Shown here: piece by piece, positions 1-8,712 of the stretch
How positions within the stretch are numbered: the stretch's first letter is position 1
Layout of the letters: each line of letters starts with the position of its first letter
Origin: CAZUCE01 sp964619265
Lineage (GTDB): Bacteria; Planctomycetota; UBA1135; GCA-002686595
Direction: 5' to 3'
Length of the DNA stretch: 64,000 nucleotides
Assembly: GCA_964619265.1 (NCBI GenBank)
Contig: CAZUCE010000005.1
Location: 62,001-126,000 of the forward strand
Notes under the pieces: generated by a model
The model's input: only the letters and a program-made list of their open reading frames with translations
Told to the model about the DNA's origin: nothing
The model's database searches: none
Made by a program: the position numbers and the translations under genes

Positions 1-123
1 GGGGGTTGGAGAGACTCGGGCTGAGCGCCGAACTCAGAGGGGTTGATTTGGGATTTGAGAGAAAACGACGGGTGACTCGACGGGGTCAAGCCACCTGAAA
101 GGAGCGATCCACACTAGGGAGCT
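1..123. other. intergenic, downstream of atpB
   Basis: No coding frame is supported in these bases. In an ATP synthase operon the c-subunit gene atpE would normally follow atpB on the minus strand; its start is not present here, so it must lie beyond the window edge or elsewhere. Confidence 0.5.
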
Positions 124-1254
124 TTAGTGCTCCGGGTGGATCGAGGCGTTGATGAAGATCACCGAAAGCTGGGTGAAGATGAAGGCCTGCAGAAGGGCCA
201 CGAAGGCTTCGATGATCATGATGAACACCGCGAAACCAACGGCGAGCGGAGCGACGGTCCAGCCGAGGGCTTGGCCCATGTTCATGCCGACGAAGAAGAT
301 CAATCCCATGAACGTCAAGACGACCATGTGCCCCCCCATCATCGTCGCGAAAAGACGAATCATAAGAGCCACCGGCTTGACGACGAGCCCGATCAGTTCG
401 ACCACGGCCATCAGCGGCCACAGCCACCACGGCACGTGCGGCACAAGGTTCTTCCAGAACCCGACCACTCCCTGCTCCATCATTCCGAACACGAGCATGC
501 ACGTGAACGTAATCATGGCCAAGCCGCCGGTCACGAAGACCGAAGCGGTGGCGGTGGCCCCATGGGGCACCAGGCCCATCAAGTTCATGAACAGGATGAA
601 GAAGAAGATGGCGAGGAAGAAGGGCAGCCATTTGGTGCCAAGCTCCTTGCCCATCACCGGCTCCACCACGTCGTCGCGCAACCAGTGGGCGAAGCCGGCA
701 AAGAACCTCGAGACGATGTCGCCCTTTCCGGTGCGCAAATAGCGCGGAACGCCCGAAAAGCACAGGAAGATCAGGGCGATAGCGGCCAGCTGGAACAACT
801 GGAGGTTGGTGAAGGTCAATTGGACGCCGGCCTTCCCCTTGTCCATGTCGAAGACTCCCAAGAAGCCTGGGAGCGGCAACTGCAGAATCGGCGTGCCGCC
901 ATGTCCGTGGCCACCCGCGGTGCTCGTCGCTGCGTGGTCGTGGCCGTCGTCATGGTCGTGACCGTCGTCATGGCCTGCGGTCTCCTCGCCTTCTGCGTGG
1001 GAGGCCTCATGTTCTTCGTCGTGCCCCTCGGCGTGATCGGCTCCGGCGTGCGCGTGTTCGTCAGCGTGACCGTGGTCCTCGTCGCCGTGCTCGCCCTCAC
1101 CGTGGGTGATCAGCGGTTCGGGCATCAGGTGCGAGAACAGCTGCACGAAAGGGTTCTCCGCCTCGTGATGGGCGATGAAATTCGTATTGACGTAGAGCGT
1201 GCCAATCAGCAGCGCGACGATCGCCAGGACCCGGGGGTGGAAGAGGGAACTCAC
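124..1254 (-). CDS. atpB: F0F1 ATP synthase subunit a, with His-rich insert
   Basis: Subunit a of the membrane F0 sector, which forms the proton half-channels against the c-ring. The C-terminal half has the family pattern of five to six membrane helices, with the essential arginine in the RLFATMMGGH motif (Arg300 if the GTG at 1254 is the start). The usual Asn after RLF is Thr here. A GTG start at 1254 gives 376 aa; the frame is open further upstream, but that part is out-of-frame antisense to the neighbour and looks noncoding. After the first membrane helix there is an unusual stretch, residues 51-118, packed with 17 His plus Asp and Glu, which normal AtpB (about 240-300 aa) lacks. It follows atpZ and the atpI-like gene in the same direction with a 46-bp gap. 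Confidence 0.93.
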   Translation of the reverse strand: MSSLFHPRVLAIVALLIGTLYVNTNFIAHHEAENPFVQLFSHLMPEPLITHGEGEHGDEDHGHADEHAHAGADHAEGHDEEHEASHAEGEETAGHDDGHDHDDGHDHAATSTAGGHGHGGTPILQLPLPGFLGVFDMDKGKAGVQLTFTNLQLFQLAAIALIFLCFSGVPRYLRTGKGDIVSRFFAGFAHWLRDDVVEPVMGKELGTKWLPFFLAIFFFILFMNLMGLVPHGATATASVFVTGGLAMITFTCMLVFGMMEQGVVGFWKNLVPHVPWWLWPLMAVVELIGLVVKPVALMIRLFATMMGGHMVVLTFMGLIFFVGMNMGQALGWTVAPLAVGFAVFIMIIEAFVALLQAFIFTQLSVIFINASIHPEH

Positions 1255-1300
1255 GGTAGGGAGGCGGGCGGCTTTGGGGAACGAAAAGGAGAACGGGGCG

Positions 1301-1714
1301 TCAGCCCGGGAGACCCGCAGAGGCAGCAGAGCGGGGTCGATCGGGCCCTGCGGCGCGAAGTAGGCGGGAGACTTCGACCGTGCCGGCCAGCAGAACCGCC
1401 ATCGCGGAGAACGCGAAGGCGAGCAGGGTAGCCATTGGATCGAAACGGTCCGCCGTTTCCGGGAAGCGCAGGAAGACGAAGGTCGCAACGAACAACGCTG
1501 CGAGCTTGAGCATGAACGAGGCGGCCAGGGCCGGGAGCACGTACGCGGCCCGCGTTCGAACCAGCCGCTTCTGCCCCAAGACTCCGAATCCCGAGAGGCA
1601 AGCACCGAGGATCAGGCCCGCGGCCAAACCCAACCCCAGGTTTCCGCCCGGAGCGAACACAGCCACGACGCCAAGGGCACCGAAGATCAGGCTGAGCACG
1701 CTGGACACGGACAT
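1301..1714 (-). CDS. AtpI-like four-helix membrane protein
   Basis: A 137-aa protein with four hydrophobic stretches (about residues 3-22, 25-47, 56-80 and 91-112) and a polar, Arg- and Pro-rich tail. It sits between atpZ and atpB, the usual place of AtpI, the ATP synthase assembly factor that helps build the c-ring. I see no family-specific motif, so the AtpI role is inferred from position, length and topology. The ATG at 1714 is a good start. Gaps of 46 and 51 bp to the neighbours suggest one transcript. Confidence 0.65.
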   Translation of the reverse strand: MSVSSVLSLIFGALGVVAVFAPGGNLGLGLAAGLILGACLSGFGVLGQKRLVRTRAAYVLPALAASFMLKLAALFVATFVFLRFPETADRFDPMATLLAFAFSAMAVLLAGTVEVSRLLRAAGPDRPRSAASAGLPG

Positions 1715-1765
1715 GGATCGGGGGAGGGTGCGGAGGGAGTTGGGGAGGGGTCGTCTGCCGTAGAG

Positions 1766-2077
1766 TCAGCGAGACCCGAGCCGGCGGACGTGATAGAGCA
1801 TGGAGACAAAACCGCCGACCAGGCCGGCAGCCACTCCAAGGAGCAAGAAAAGCGGAGAGCTGTCCATTCGCCCGTCGAGGAAGTGACCCCCGAGGGTGAA
1901 CAGCAGAAGGCTCCCGGCGAATTGGAAAGAGAGGCCGAGAGCTGAGCCGCCCGAGTCGCCCAGCGGCGTCTCGTCGTCTGCTTCGGAAGCCGCCTCGGAG
2001 GAGGCTTCCGTGCCGACGTATCCGACCCGCGAGCCGAGGGGCGGCGGATCGTTGGAAGGAGGCGAGGCGTTCGACAC
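1766..2077 (-). CDS. AtpZ-like subunit
   Basis: A small protein with two membrane helices (about residues 34-56 and 63-85 from the GTG at 2077) and a Gly-rich hairpin of the AtpZ/AtpI type; the sequence FTLGGHFLDG before the second helix matches the usual G-x-WLD pattern of the family. AtpZ proteins open many atp operons and have been linked to Mg or Ca transport and ATP synthase assembly. The N-terminal third is acidic and likely disordered. An alternative GTG at 2164 would add 29 Arg-rich residues; neither start has a clear Shine-Dalgarno site. It heads the operon that continues to atpB. Confidence 0.7.
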   Translation of the reverse strand: MSNASPPSNDPPPLGSRVGYVGTEASSEAASEADDETPLGDSGGSALGLSFQFAGSLLLFTLGGHFLDGRMDSSPLFLLLGVAAGLVGGFVSMLYHVRRLGSR

Positions 2078-2508
2078 TTCTCGGAAGCTTGTTATAGGGA
2101 AAGAGCAGGTCACTCCGGATGCGGCAAACCGTCGCACCCGGCGCAAAAAGCGCCGCGGCCCCACCGGGAGGTGGAAGCACGAGGGCGAACCGCAGGTGGC
2201 GGGCTGGATTCGCGAGCGACCCGTGGAAGGCCTGGACCCGGAAAGGCCCCCTGCGCGAAATCGAAACCGCCGAATTGGCCAGCCAGGCTAGAGGTCCCCT
2301 GTCCGACTTTCCACAGCGACCCAGTCGAAATTCCCTCGGGGCGGTTGGGTTCGGCTCGCGGGTCCGGCGCCTACACTCCCCGCCCTACGGCCTTTCCCGC
2401 CCGGCTCCGGCCACCGCGGGGGCTTCGGGCCCCATCATTCCCGTTCGCGGCTTGCGCCCCGTAGCGCCAGCTCCCTCGAACTCCCTCCTCCAACCACCTC
2501 TCGCTCCC
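2078..2508. other. divergent intergenic region atpZ / ndk
   Basis: Promoter region for the atp operon (leftward) and ndk (rightward). A TATAAC hexamer on the minus strand lies just before the GTG at 2077, and a TACACT on the plus strand at about 2372 is a possible -10 for ndk. No -35 or regulator site is convincing. Open frames cross it, but they have no protein-like composition. Confidence 0.4.
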
Positions 2509-2976
2509 ATGGAACGCACTCTCGTCCTCGCCAAACCCGACGCCGTCCAGCGAGGCCTAGTCGGCCAAATCCTGGCCCGCTTCGAGGACAAGGGCCTGCG
2601 CCTCGTCGGCATGAAGATGCGCGTCTTCCCGAAGTCCCTGCTCGAGCAGCACTACTCGGTTCACAAAGAGCGTCCCTTCTTCGGCAGCCTCGTCCAATTT
2701 ATGGGTTCCGGCCCCGTGGTCGCTCTGGCGATCGAGGGGAAGGACGCCATCACCGTCGTCCGCACCATGATGGGCGCGACCAACGCTGCCAAGGCGGACC
2801 CCGGCACAATCCGCGGCGACTACGGCATCTCCTTCTCCAACAACCTGGTGCATGGCTCCGACGGGCCCGAGACCGCGAAGACCGAGCTCGCTCTGTTCTT
2901 CCCCGAAGCGGAAGAGCTGATCGACTGGACGCCCTGCAACCTCGAATGGGTGTACAGCAAAGAGGAAGAGCTGTAG
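2509..2976 (+). CDS. ndk: nucleoside diphosphate kinase
   Basis: Transfers the gamma-phosphate of ATP to nucleoside diphosphates through a phosphohistidine. The 155-aa product is of normal length and starts METRTL-like (MERTLVLAKPDAVQRG), a typical Ndk N-terminus. The catalytic histidine is His115 in the NLVHGSDG motif, followed by the usual ETA segment. The frame stays open upstream, but the ATG at 2509 matches the family start exactly. The 3' end overlaps the start of the next gene by about 31 bases. Confidence 0.97.
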   Translation: MERTLVLAKPDAVQRGLVGQILARFEDKGLRLVGMKMRVFPKSLLEQHYSVHKERPFFGSLVQFMGSGPVVALAIEGKDAITVVRTMMGATNAAKADPGTIRGDYGISFSNNLVHGSDGPETAKTELALFFPEAEELIDWTPCNLEWVYSKEEEL

Positions 2977-4526
2977 CCCAGCCCTCTCGATCGGCGCTGT
3001 CCGCCCGGCATCTCACCGAGGTACTCGACGAATTGCGCAGGGCCTTCTGCGGGCGCACCTTGCGCGAGGCGGCCCCCCTGCCGCCTCGCGACCTCTTGCT
3101 TGTGTTTGATGCCGGGGAGAACGAACGGGGCATCCCTCGGTTGCGCGTTTCGTCAGCCCCCGACGGGCCCCGCATTCACCGACAAATCGGGCGCGTCCAC
3201 CGGCACAAGGGTCCGGTCGGACCGTTCTACGACCGTGCAGCCGCCGAACTAGATGGATCCCGGTTGCTGGCTGTCGAACAACCGCGCGGCGATCGACTCG
3301 TGCTCCTGCGGTTTCTCAACCCCGCGGCCGAGCGTCGCTTGCTGATCGCCGAGCTCACCGGCCGTCACGCGAACTTGATCTTGTGCGATGGGGCGGAACG
3401 CGTCTTGGCCCAACTGGTCGAGCCCCCCGGCAAACCCGGACGAGAACCGCGGCTAAAGGCGGGAAAGCCCTGGATTCCTCCTCCTGGATCGCCACCTCCC
3501 CCCGATCCTGGGGCACCCGATTTGAAGGCCTTGCTGGGCTCGCTCGCGGACAGCTCGCCCGGAGGAGAACGGCCTCGGGCGGCTGAAGAGGCTCCGCTTT
3601 CGTGGCTCGTCGAGCAAGTCCTAGGAGGCGCGGTGGAAGACACCGGGCGCGCGAAAGCCGCCAAACACGTCCGAGATCGACTGAGCACGCGCGTGAAGAA
3701 ACTGCGCGCACTGCGCAAGGGTCTTGAGACCAAACGCGAAGCCGCGCGGGGTGCGGAACGGGTTCTCCAAGATGGGGAACTCCTGAAAGCGAGCTTGCAC
3801 GAGTTGAAGCGCGGGCTTCGTCAAGTCGAACTAGACGACTGGTATGACACCGGCGGCGGCAAGCGCCGGATTGCGCTCGACCCCAAGCTCTCTCCCAATG
3901 AGAACGTCGACAAGATTTTTGCGCGCTACCACAAGCTGTTGCGTTCCGCTAGCGAGGTCGAGCGAGAGATCCAACTGGCCGGTGAGCGCTTCGAACAGGC
4001 AAGCTCCTTGCTCGCCGAACTCGAAGCCGGCGACGTCGATCCGCTCGCGATCGAAGCCCGTGCCGTTTCCGCAGGCCTGCTGGACGCTCTCGCCCGCAAG
4101 CGTGGACAGCGCGTTCAAAAAGTTGAGCCGCGGAAGCCGTATCGGCGCTTCACCGGAGGCCAAGGGGGCGAGATTTTGGTAGGTCGCAACGCCCGGGACA
4201 ACGACACGCTGTCCCTGAAGGTGGCGCGCGGCAACGACATTTGGTTGCACACCGCGGACGCCCCGGGCAGCCACGTCATTCTTCGAACCCAACGGGGCAA
4301 GGCCCCGGACCCGGAGGATCTCCTGGACGCGGCTCACCTAGCGATCCACTTCTCGCCCCTCAAAGACGCCCGCCGGGCTGGGGTTCACGAGGTGGAGGCC
4401 AAGTACGTCAAAAAACCCAAGGGGGCGCCCGCGGGGCTGGTGACCCTCGCTGGCGGTCGTCGGCGGGAGATTCGTGTGGAGCCGGATCGGTTGGCGCGAC
4501 TCCTCGGCGAGGATCGCCAGCGGTAG
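2946..4526 (+). CDS. NFACT / RqcH-like ribosome quality control protein
   Basis: A 526-aa protein of the NFACT family (bacterial RqcH, Rqc2, FbpA). RqcH binds the obstructed 50S subunit with peptidyl-tRNA and recruits tRNA-Ala to add C-terminal alanine tails. Visible parts are the NFACT-N domain (about residues 18-190), with the GDR (Asp116-Arg117) motif near the site linked to tailing, a helical coiled middle (about 215-360), and the C-terminal NFACT-R (DUF814) domain with the hallmark DIWLHTADAPGSHVIL. The Pro- and Gly-rich stretch near residues 165-190 is an unusual low-complexity linker. The ATG at 2946 lies inside ndk; an alternative start could lie about 17 codons later. The overlap implies cotranscription with ndk. 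Confidence 0.88.
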   Translation: MGVQQRGRAVAQPSRSALSARHLTEVLDELRRAFCGRTLREAAPLPPRDLLLVFDAGENERGIPRLRVSSAPDGPRIHRQIGRVHRHKGPVGPFYDRAAAELDGSRLLAVEQPRGDRLVLLRFLNPAAERRLLIAELTGRHANLILCDGAERVLAQLVEPPGKPGREPRLKAGKPWIPPPGSPPPPDPGAPDLKALLGSLADSSPGGERPRAAEEAPLSWLVEQVLGGAVEDTGRAKAAKHVRDRLSTRVKKLRALRKGLETKREAARGAERVLQDGELLKASLHELKRGLRQVELDDWYDTGGGKRRIALDPKLSPNENVDKIFARYHKLLRSASEVEREIQLAGERFEQASSLLAELEAGDVDPLAIEARAVSAGLLDALARKRGQRVQKVEPRKPYRRFTGGQGGEILVGRNARDNDTLSLKVARGNDIWLHTADAPGSHVILRTQRGKAPDPEDLLDAAHLAIHFSPLKDARRAGVHEVEAKYVKKPKGAPAGLVTLAGGRRREIRVEPDRLARLLGEDRQR

Positions 4527-4645
4527 CCTCCAGGAAATGATGGGATAGGGCTCCTTGCGGCCTCCCCACGCCTCCCGGCCTTCCTGAAACTCTGTCCCGT
4601 CCAACAGGTCCCCGCCGGGCTCTGCCCCCCGTTCCTAGAAAACTC

Positions 4646-5635
4646 ATGCTGGTTCGAATCCCCTCCTGTCTCCTGCTCCTTGGTCTCGCCTTGCTCGGGC
4701 TCGGCTGCTTTGGCGGCTCGGGAATCGACCGCGACATTCAGCTGTCGATCCATAAGGAGTCAGCCCGCAGTTATTACGAGGCTGGCGACTTAGATCGGGC
4801 CGAGGATCAAGCCCTGCGCGGAATCGCCCTGAAGCGCAAGGACGAGTCCCTGCGCCTGCTGCTGGGCTGGATCAATCTGCGCCGTGGAACAACGGATTCG
4901 CTCTACAAGGCGCGGGGCGTCTTCGAGGAATTCGCTCGCGCGGAAGAACCGCGCGCCGATTTAGGATTGGGGGAGACTCTCGAGCGGTTGGGTCGGGTCC
5001 ACGAAGAGACCGCCGTGTCGATCGAAAACGGAGAACGCTTCGCCCCCGGCGGCGACTCGAAGGGCAGCGCTGAAGAAATGCGGGAGCAGGCGGATGTGCT
5101 GTTTCGCGAGGCCATCGCCGCCTACCAGCGCGTGCTCGATCGTCAGCCGGACAACCTGAAGTCCTTGAACGGCATGCAGCGTGTCCATTCCCTGCTCGAT
5201 GAGCTGGACATGGCCTTGGACTACTCAGACCAACTCATCGAAGTGGCTAGTTCGGAGCGAGACGCCCTGCGCACGCACTTGTCCGACCCCGGCCGAATCT
5301 TGACCGATCAGCGTGAGCAAGGCCTACGCGACGTGGCGCGCAATACCGAGGGGCTCCTTGGGGAGACCCACCTATTCGCCTACACCCTGAACGCCGAGCT
5401 AGGCCGGCCAAGCGAGGCGTTGGTCCATCTGGACATGGCCCTCGAGCTGCGCCCCAAGCAGGCTGACATCTGGAGCCGGCGCGCCCAATTGCAATTCGAG
5501 CTCGGCAATTACGAGAGCGCTATTGATGACGTGATGCAATTCGTTCGGCTCTCGGACAAGCCCTTTGACGACCCCGACATTCGCCGTGCCTGGGAGCTCA
5601 AGAACGAAGCGGAACAAGCGCTGCTCCGGCCCTAA
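4646..5635 (+). CDS. TPR-repeat lipoprotein
   Basis: A 329-aa lipoprotein: hydrophobic signal (residues 3-20) and a lipobox ending at Cys21 (LGLGC). The rest is helical with TPR-like pairs at about residues 37-75, 138-195 and 245-300 (for example AEDQALRGIALKRKDES and EALVHLDMALELRPKQAD). It is expected to sit in a cell-envelope membrane facing the periplasm and to act as a protein-binding scaffold; no enzyme domain is seen. A 119-bp gap separates it from the NFACT gene, so it may have its own promoter. Confidence 0.82.
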   Translation: MLVRIPSCLLLLGLALLGLGCFGGSGIDRDIQLSIHKESARSYYEAGDLDRAEDQALRGIALKRKDESLRLLLGWINLRRGTTDSLYKARGVFEEFARAEEPRADLGLGETLERLGRVHEETAVSIENGERFAPGGDSKGSAEEMREQADVLFREAIAAYQRVLDRQPDNLKSLNGMQRVHSLLDELDMALDYSDQLIEVASSERDALRTHLSDPGRILTDQREQGLRDVARNTEGLLGETHLFAYTLNAELGRPSEALVHLDMALELRPKQADIWSRRAQLQFELGNYESAIDDVMQFVRLSDKPFDDPDIRRAWELKNEAEQALLRP

Positions 5636-5656
5636 GCCGGCCGGCCCCGATTCAGA

Positions 5657-5684
5657 ACCAAGCCTGCGTCCCTGCCGGCTTGGT
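5657..5684. terminator. hairpin between convergent genes
   Basis: An 8-bp perfect stem, ACCAAGCC paired with GGCTTGGT, around a 12-base loop, in the 97-bp gap between two convergent genes. It lacks a T-run, so it is only a candidate bidirectional terminator. Confidence 0.45.
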
Positions 5685-5732
5685 CGATTCCCCGCCAGCC
5701 ACGAACCGCTCGAGGAGAACGCAACGCACCAG

Positions 5733-6812
5733 CTAGGGCTGCCAGGTTGCCGACTTCTCAATGCCCGAAGCCGTCACCCAGGTCGCCCAAACCTGCCCCT
5801 CCGGGGTCCGCGCCTCGAGGACACGGGAGATGTCGTCGTTGTTTCGCATGGGAGTGCCGTTCAGCTCCCGCAGGAGATCCCCCCGGGACAGTCCCAGGAC
5901 CTGCCCCAGGCTGCCAGGCACCACGTCGTGAACACGAAGTCCGTCCCCGCTTAGATCCACACCCACGTAGGTCCCGAGCCGTCTGGGGTCGAGCGGCAGC
6001 GACGGAACACCGTTCGAGGGCGCGGTTGGTAGAAGACGTCCAATGGCTCCCACGTTTTGCTGCTGAAGAATGAGGACTTCCATGCGGCGGCCGACCTCCG
6101 GATGCCGTTCAAGCAGGGCCTCGAAGTTCTCCGCGCTGAACTCCCGCTCGACCCACTGACCGCCCTTGGGCTCGATCACGCGCAGCGTCACTTCTGCACT
6201 GCGCCGCCGGACTTGTCCGGAGGAATCGGGGCCTTTCGAATTCAGGGCGATATCGAAGTTGGTGACCCACAGGTCGCCGGCAATGCCGGGCGGAAGGTTC
6301 TTGAACGGTGCGCCCAAGCTTGAGTTCGTCCCCGCAATCCAAGCGCTGCCTGGCGCAGCCGCACCGGCCGCGGACAGGTTCTCCGGAGCCTTCTGCGCAG
6401 GCCCCGGAACGCTCACACCGGATGGAGCTTGGGACTCGCTTCGCAGGAAAATCCCGACGTGCGTGGCCGCCCGCTGACGCTCGTTGTGACTGGGGGAGTT
6501 GCGCTCGATCGCACTGCGTTGGAGGTCGCGCACGGCGAGGCGACAGGTCCAGGAAAGTTCCGTTGGAGCGGGATCGTTGGCACGCGCACACAGCCAGGCG
6601 AACAGGTCCTGATGGACTCGAGCGGATTCAACCACCGCGGCGAAGGTGGCCTCGCGTTTCAGATGATCCGGATGGGTCAAACTCTTCGCGAGTCCGGCAC
6701 CATCAAACCCGCCCGCACTCGAAGCCTCCGGGAAGCCCGTCTGCGCCAGGCGACCTGGCTCGGAAGGTGCCCCACCGAGCCCCGCCAGCAAAGCACCGAG
6801 AAAGAGCATCAT
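5733..6812 (-). CDS. exported PDZ-domain protein in sigma/anti-sigma operon
   Basis: A 359-aa protein with an N-terminal hydrophobic segment (residues 1-14), a helical region to about 125, a Ser/Ala/Pro-rich linker, a middle domain (about 175-265) and a C-terminal PDZ domain (about 278-355; TYVGVDLSGDGLRVHDVVPG, then LGLSRGDLLRELNG). There is no protease triad. The ATG at 6812 overlaps the anti-sigma stop codon by one base (TGATG), so the two are translationally coupled. PDZ proteins next to ECF systems can sense misfolded envelope proteins; that role here is inference. Confidence 0.82.
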   Translation of the reverse strand: MMLFLGALLAGLGGAPSEPGRLAQTGFPEASSAGGFDGAGLAKSLTHPDHLKREATFAAVVESARVHQDLFAWLCARANDPAPTELSWTCRLAVRDLQRSAIERNSPSHNERQRAATHVGIFLRSESQAPSGVSVPGPAQKAPENLSAAGAAAPGSAWIAGTNSSLGAPFKNLPPGIAGDLWVTNFDIALNSKGPDSSGQVRRRSAEVTLRVIEPKGGQWVEREFSAENFEALLERHPEVGRRMEVLILQQQNVGAIGRLLPTAPSNGVPSLPLDPRRLGTYVGVDLSGDGLRVHDVVPGSLGQVLGLSRGDLLRELNGTPMRNNDDISRVLEARTPEGQVWATWVTASGIEKSATWQP

Positions 6813-7663
6813 CAGCGAAGCTCGACGCCGGTGGATTGAAAGCTGGCCAGCCGCTCGGCGCCCTGCGGCGCTCCTGCGTTCGGAAGGAAGCCGGGTTGCG
6901 AGTTGTACAAAACGCCCTGGAGCGCAAGTCGCTCGGACTGGGAGTAAGGCGAAATCGCGTGGAGTCCGCGGGAAGCCGGATCCTCCGGCGCCCCGGCGGG
7001 CTCCCCACCGATCGCTACACGCCCGGTAGCCGGGGCCAGCCCCCCCGCTTCTTCTGAGCTGGCGATTGGACCGGAAGAGGCCGTCACGGAGAGAGCCTGT
7101 TCCACGGGATCCGGCTTCAAAAAGATGAGCAACGTGGCCGCCGCCGCGCCAGCTAGGACGCCGAGCACGGCGCGGTGCTCCGATCCCTTCCATGCACGGT
7201 GCGAAGTTAGCGGAACCTGAGACCCGGAATCTCGCGCGTCGAGGAATTCACGGGCCGGGTCCCTCTCAGCCGCGTTTGCGAACTCCGCGGTTGCGAAATT
7301 CGCAGCCGCCGGTTTGCGCGGAACGGAGACCGGGTCCTCGTCGCCTTCAGGGCCGGAAGCTTGCGCCCCGGACGAACCGTTGCTCGATGCGATGGGTTCG
7401 GCACCCGCGAAGGCACCCTCGGTTCGCAAGGTGTCTCGGATCGCCCCCCAAAGATCCACCGGTTCGGCCGTCGCGCGTCCGCCGGCCTCGAAGTAGAGCT
7501 GCCGCATCTCACTGGCCCGCTCGGCTAAGAGTTGGCAGGCCGTGCAGCTTGAGAGATGTTCCTGGGCGCGCGCTTGGTCGGTCGGATCGAGATCCCCGCC
7601 AATGATCAGGTGGAGATTCAGCTCGAGGGCCGAACAATCGTAGGGTTGAGAAGTGTCGCTCAC
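6812..7663 (-). CDS. zinc-finger anti-sigma factor
   Basis: A 283-aa protein with an N-terminal zf-HC2 (ZAS-type) fold: His36 with Cys40 and Cys43 in EHLSSCTAC. These domains hold an ECF sigma factor inactive. A single membrane helix (AVLGVLAGAAAATLLIFL, about residues 170-187) anchors it, with a C-terminal extracytoplasmic tail. The long Ser/Ala/Glu-rich linker between is low complexity. It starts with GTG and lies 57 bp after the sigma gene, the standard arrangement for an ECF/anti-sigma pair. Confidence 0.85.
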   Translation of the reverse strand: MSDTSQPYDCSALELNLHLIIGGDLDPTDQARAQEHLSSCTACQLLAERASEMRQLYFEAGGRATAEPVDLWGAIRDTLRTEGAFAGAEPIASSNGSSGAQASGPEGDEDPVSVPRKPAAANFATAEFANAAERDPAREFLDARDSGSQVPLTSHRAWKGSEHRAVLGVLAGAAAATLLIFLKPDPVEQALSVTASSGPIASSEEAGGLAPATGRVAIGGEPAGAPEDPASRGLHAISPYSQSERLALQGVLYNSQPGFLPNAGAPQGAERLASFQSTGVELR

Positions 7664-7720
7664 GGAAGTCGAGAGGAAGGCGCGTTGAGTCAGGTGAGAG
7701 AAGCGGAGAGCGGAAGGGAA

Positions 7721-8488
7721 TCAGGATCCGCCCGTTGAATGATCGGCCACGTCCGGCCCTTCGGGGGAGGGCGTTGTAAAAGCGGCCCCGATTCTTTCCC
7801 GGCGTTCCCACTCTTCCTGGAAGAGTTTGCGGGCCCGGTGGAGCCGCCAGCGAACCGTCACGTGGGTGGCATCAACGATTCGGGCAATTTCGGTGCAAGG
7901 CAGACCCTCTAGCTCGCGAAGGGCCAGAACGCTTCGAAAGTGCGGCGGGAGCGCTTCGATGCAGGCACGCACCCGGAGCACGGTTTCCTGCCGCTCGATC
8001 CCCGCCGAGGGGTCGGGGACGCTGGAATCGATGGTCTCAGGGTGTCCGTCGTCCCCGTCCTCGCCGGCGCCGGTGACCGCCGGGCGGCGCTTGCGGAGGT
8101 GGTCGATGCAAAGGTTGCTGACGATCCGGTACAGCCAGGTGGAAAATTCGTGTTTTGGATCGAAGCGCTCGAGGCTCCGGAAGACACGCAGGAAGGCCTC
8201 CTGGGAAATGTCACGGGCATCGCCGGCGTCGGGGACCATCTGTCGCGCGACCCGGTAGGCCCTGGTTTGATGGCGCTCGACCAGGGTTCGAAAGCCCCAT
8301 TCTGAGCCAGCCCTTGCCGCCTCGATGAGATCGGCGTCGGTCAGGAGCTCCGGATGGGTGGGCTCGTCGGGGGTAGAGCGGTCAGCGGGCATCGAAGGCG
8401 CGAGCGGCGTCGAACGGGGACGGCGGGCGGGCCGTCTGGCGTCGGCGCGCGTGGGAGCCGACGACGGAAGGGCGGGTTCTTCCATCAT
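7721..8488 (-). CDS. ECF-type RNA polymerase sigma factor
   Basis: Contains sigma region 2 (FRTLVERHQ through DARDISQEAFLRVFRSL to WLYRIVSNLCIDHLRKRR) and region 4 (LPPHFRSVLALRELEG through EIARIVDATHVTVRWRLHRARK), with no region 3, as in extracytoplasmic-function sigma factors. The ATG ATG pair at 8488/8485 gives about 255 aa with a long Pro/Arg-rich lead; an internal ATG at 8392 would give a more usual length of about 223 aa. It is the first gene of the sigma / anti-sigma / PDZ unit, so it probably transcribes its own operon. Confidence 0.92.
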   Translation of the reverse strand: MMEEPALPSSAPTRADARRPARRPRSTPLAPSMPADRSTPDEPTHPELLTDADLIEAARAGSEWGFRTLVERHQTRAYRVARQMVPDAGDARDISQEAFLRVFRSLERFDPKHEFSTWLYRIVSNLCIDHLRKRRPAVTGAGEDGDDGHPETIDSSVPDPSAGIERQETVLRVRACIEALPPHFRSVLALRELEGLPCTEIARIVDATHVTVRWRLHRARKLFQEEWERRERIGAAFTTPSPEGPDVADHSTGGS

Positions 8489-8591
8489 AGTCCGCCGCTC
8501 TACGGAGGGCTCGCGAAGGCGTTGGCAGAGGGAACCTGTTCCCCGCCATAGAGGAGGCCGGTGGCCGCCCGCCGGAGGCTGGCCTACTCGG

Positions 8592-8627
8592 AAAAAAGCC
8601 CCCCCACAGCCCTCCACGGAGGGGGTC
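8592..8627 (-). terminator. intrinsic terminator of accA
   Basis: On the minus strand a GC-rich hairpin (CCCTC, CACG-type loop, GAGGG; an alternative longer C5/G5 pairing exists) is followed by GC-rich bases and TTTTTT. It lies about 86 bp past the accA stop codon, in the right direction to end that transcript. Confidence 0.6.
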
Positions 8628-8712
8628 CCACGGCGAGCGGGAACGATTTTCCGCGTTCCAAAAAGTGCTCGGAATGCCCCGAATTCCAGGGCTCCAGGAA
8701 ACCTCCGGACGG

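Noticed and set aside
127..1431. 434-codon open frame opposite atpB
   Set aside because: Exactly antisense to a clear AtpB; it owes its length to GC-rich codon structure, and the product is a His/Glu/Asp-rich mirror of the AtpB insert.
1255..1605. Upstream extension of the atpB frame
   Set aside because: The first 117 codons lie out of frame over the AtpI-like gene and have Arg/Ser-rich shadow composition.
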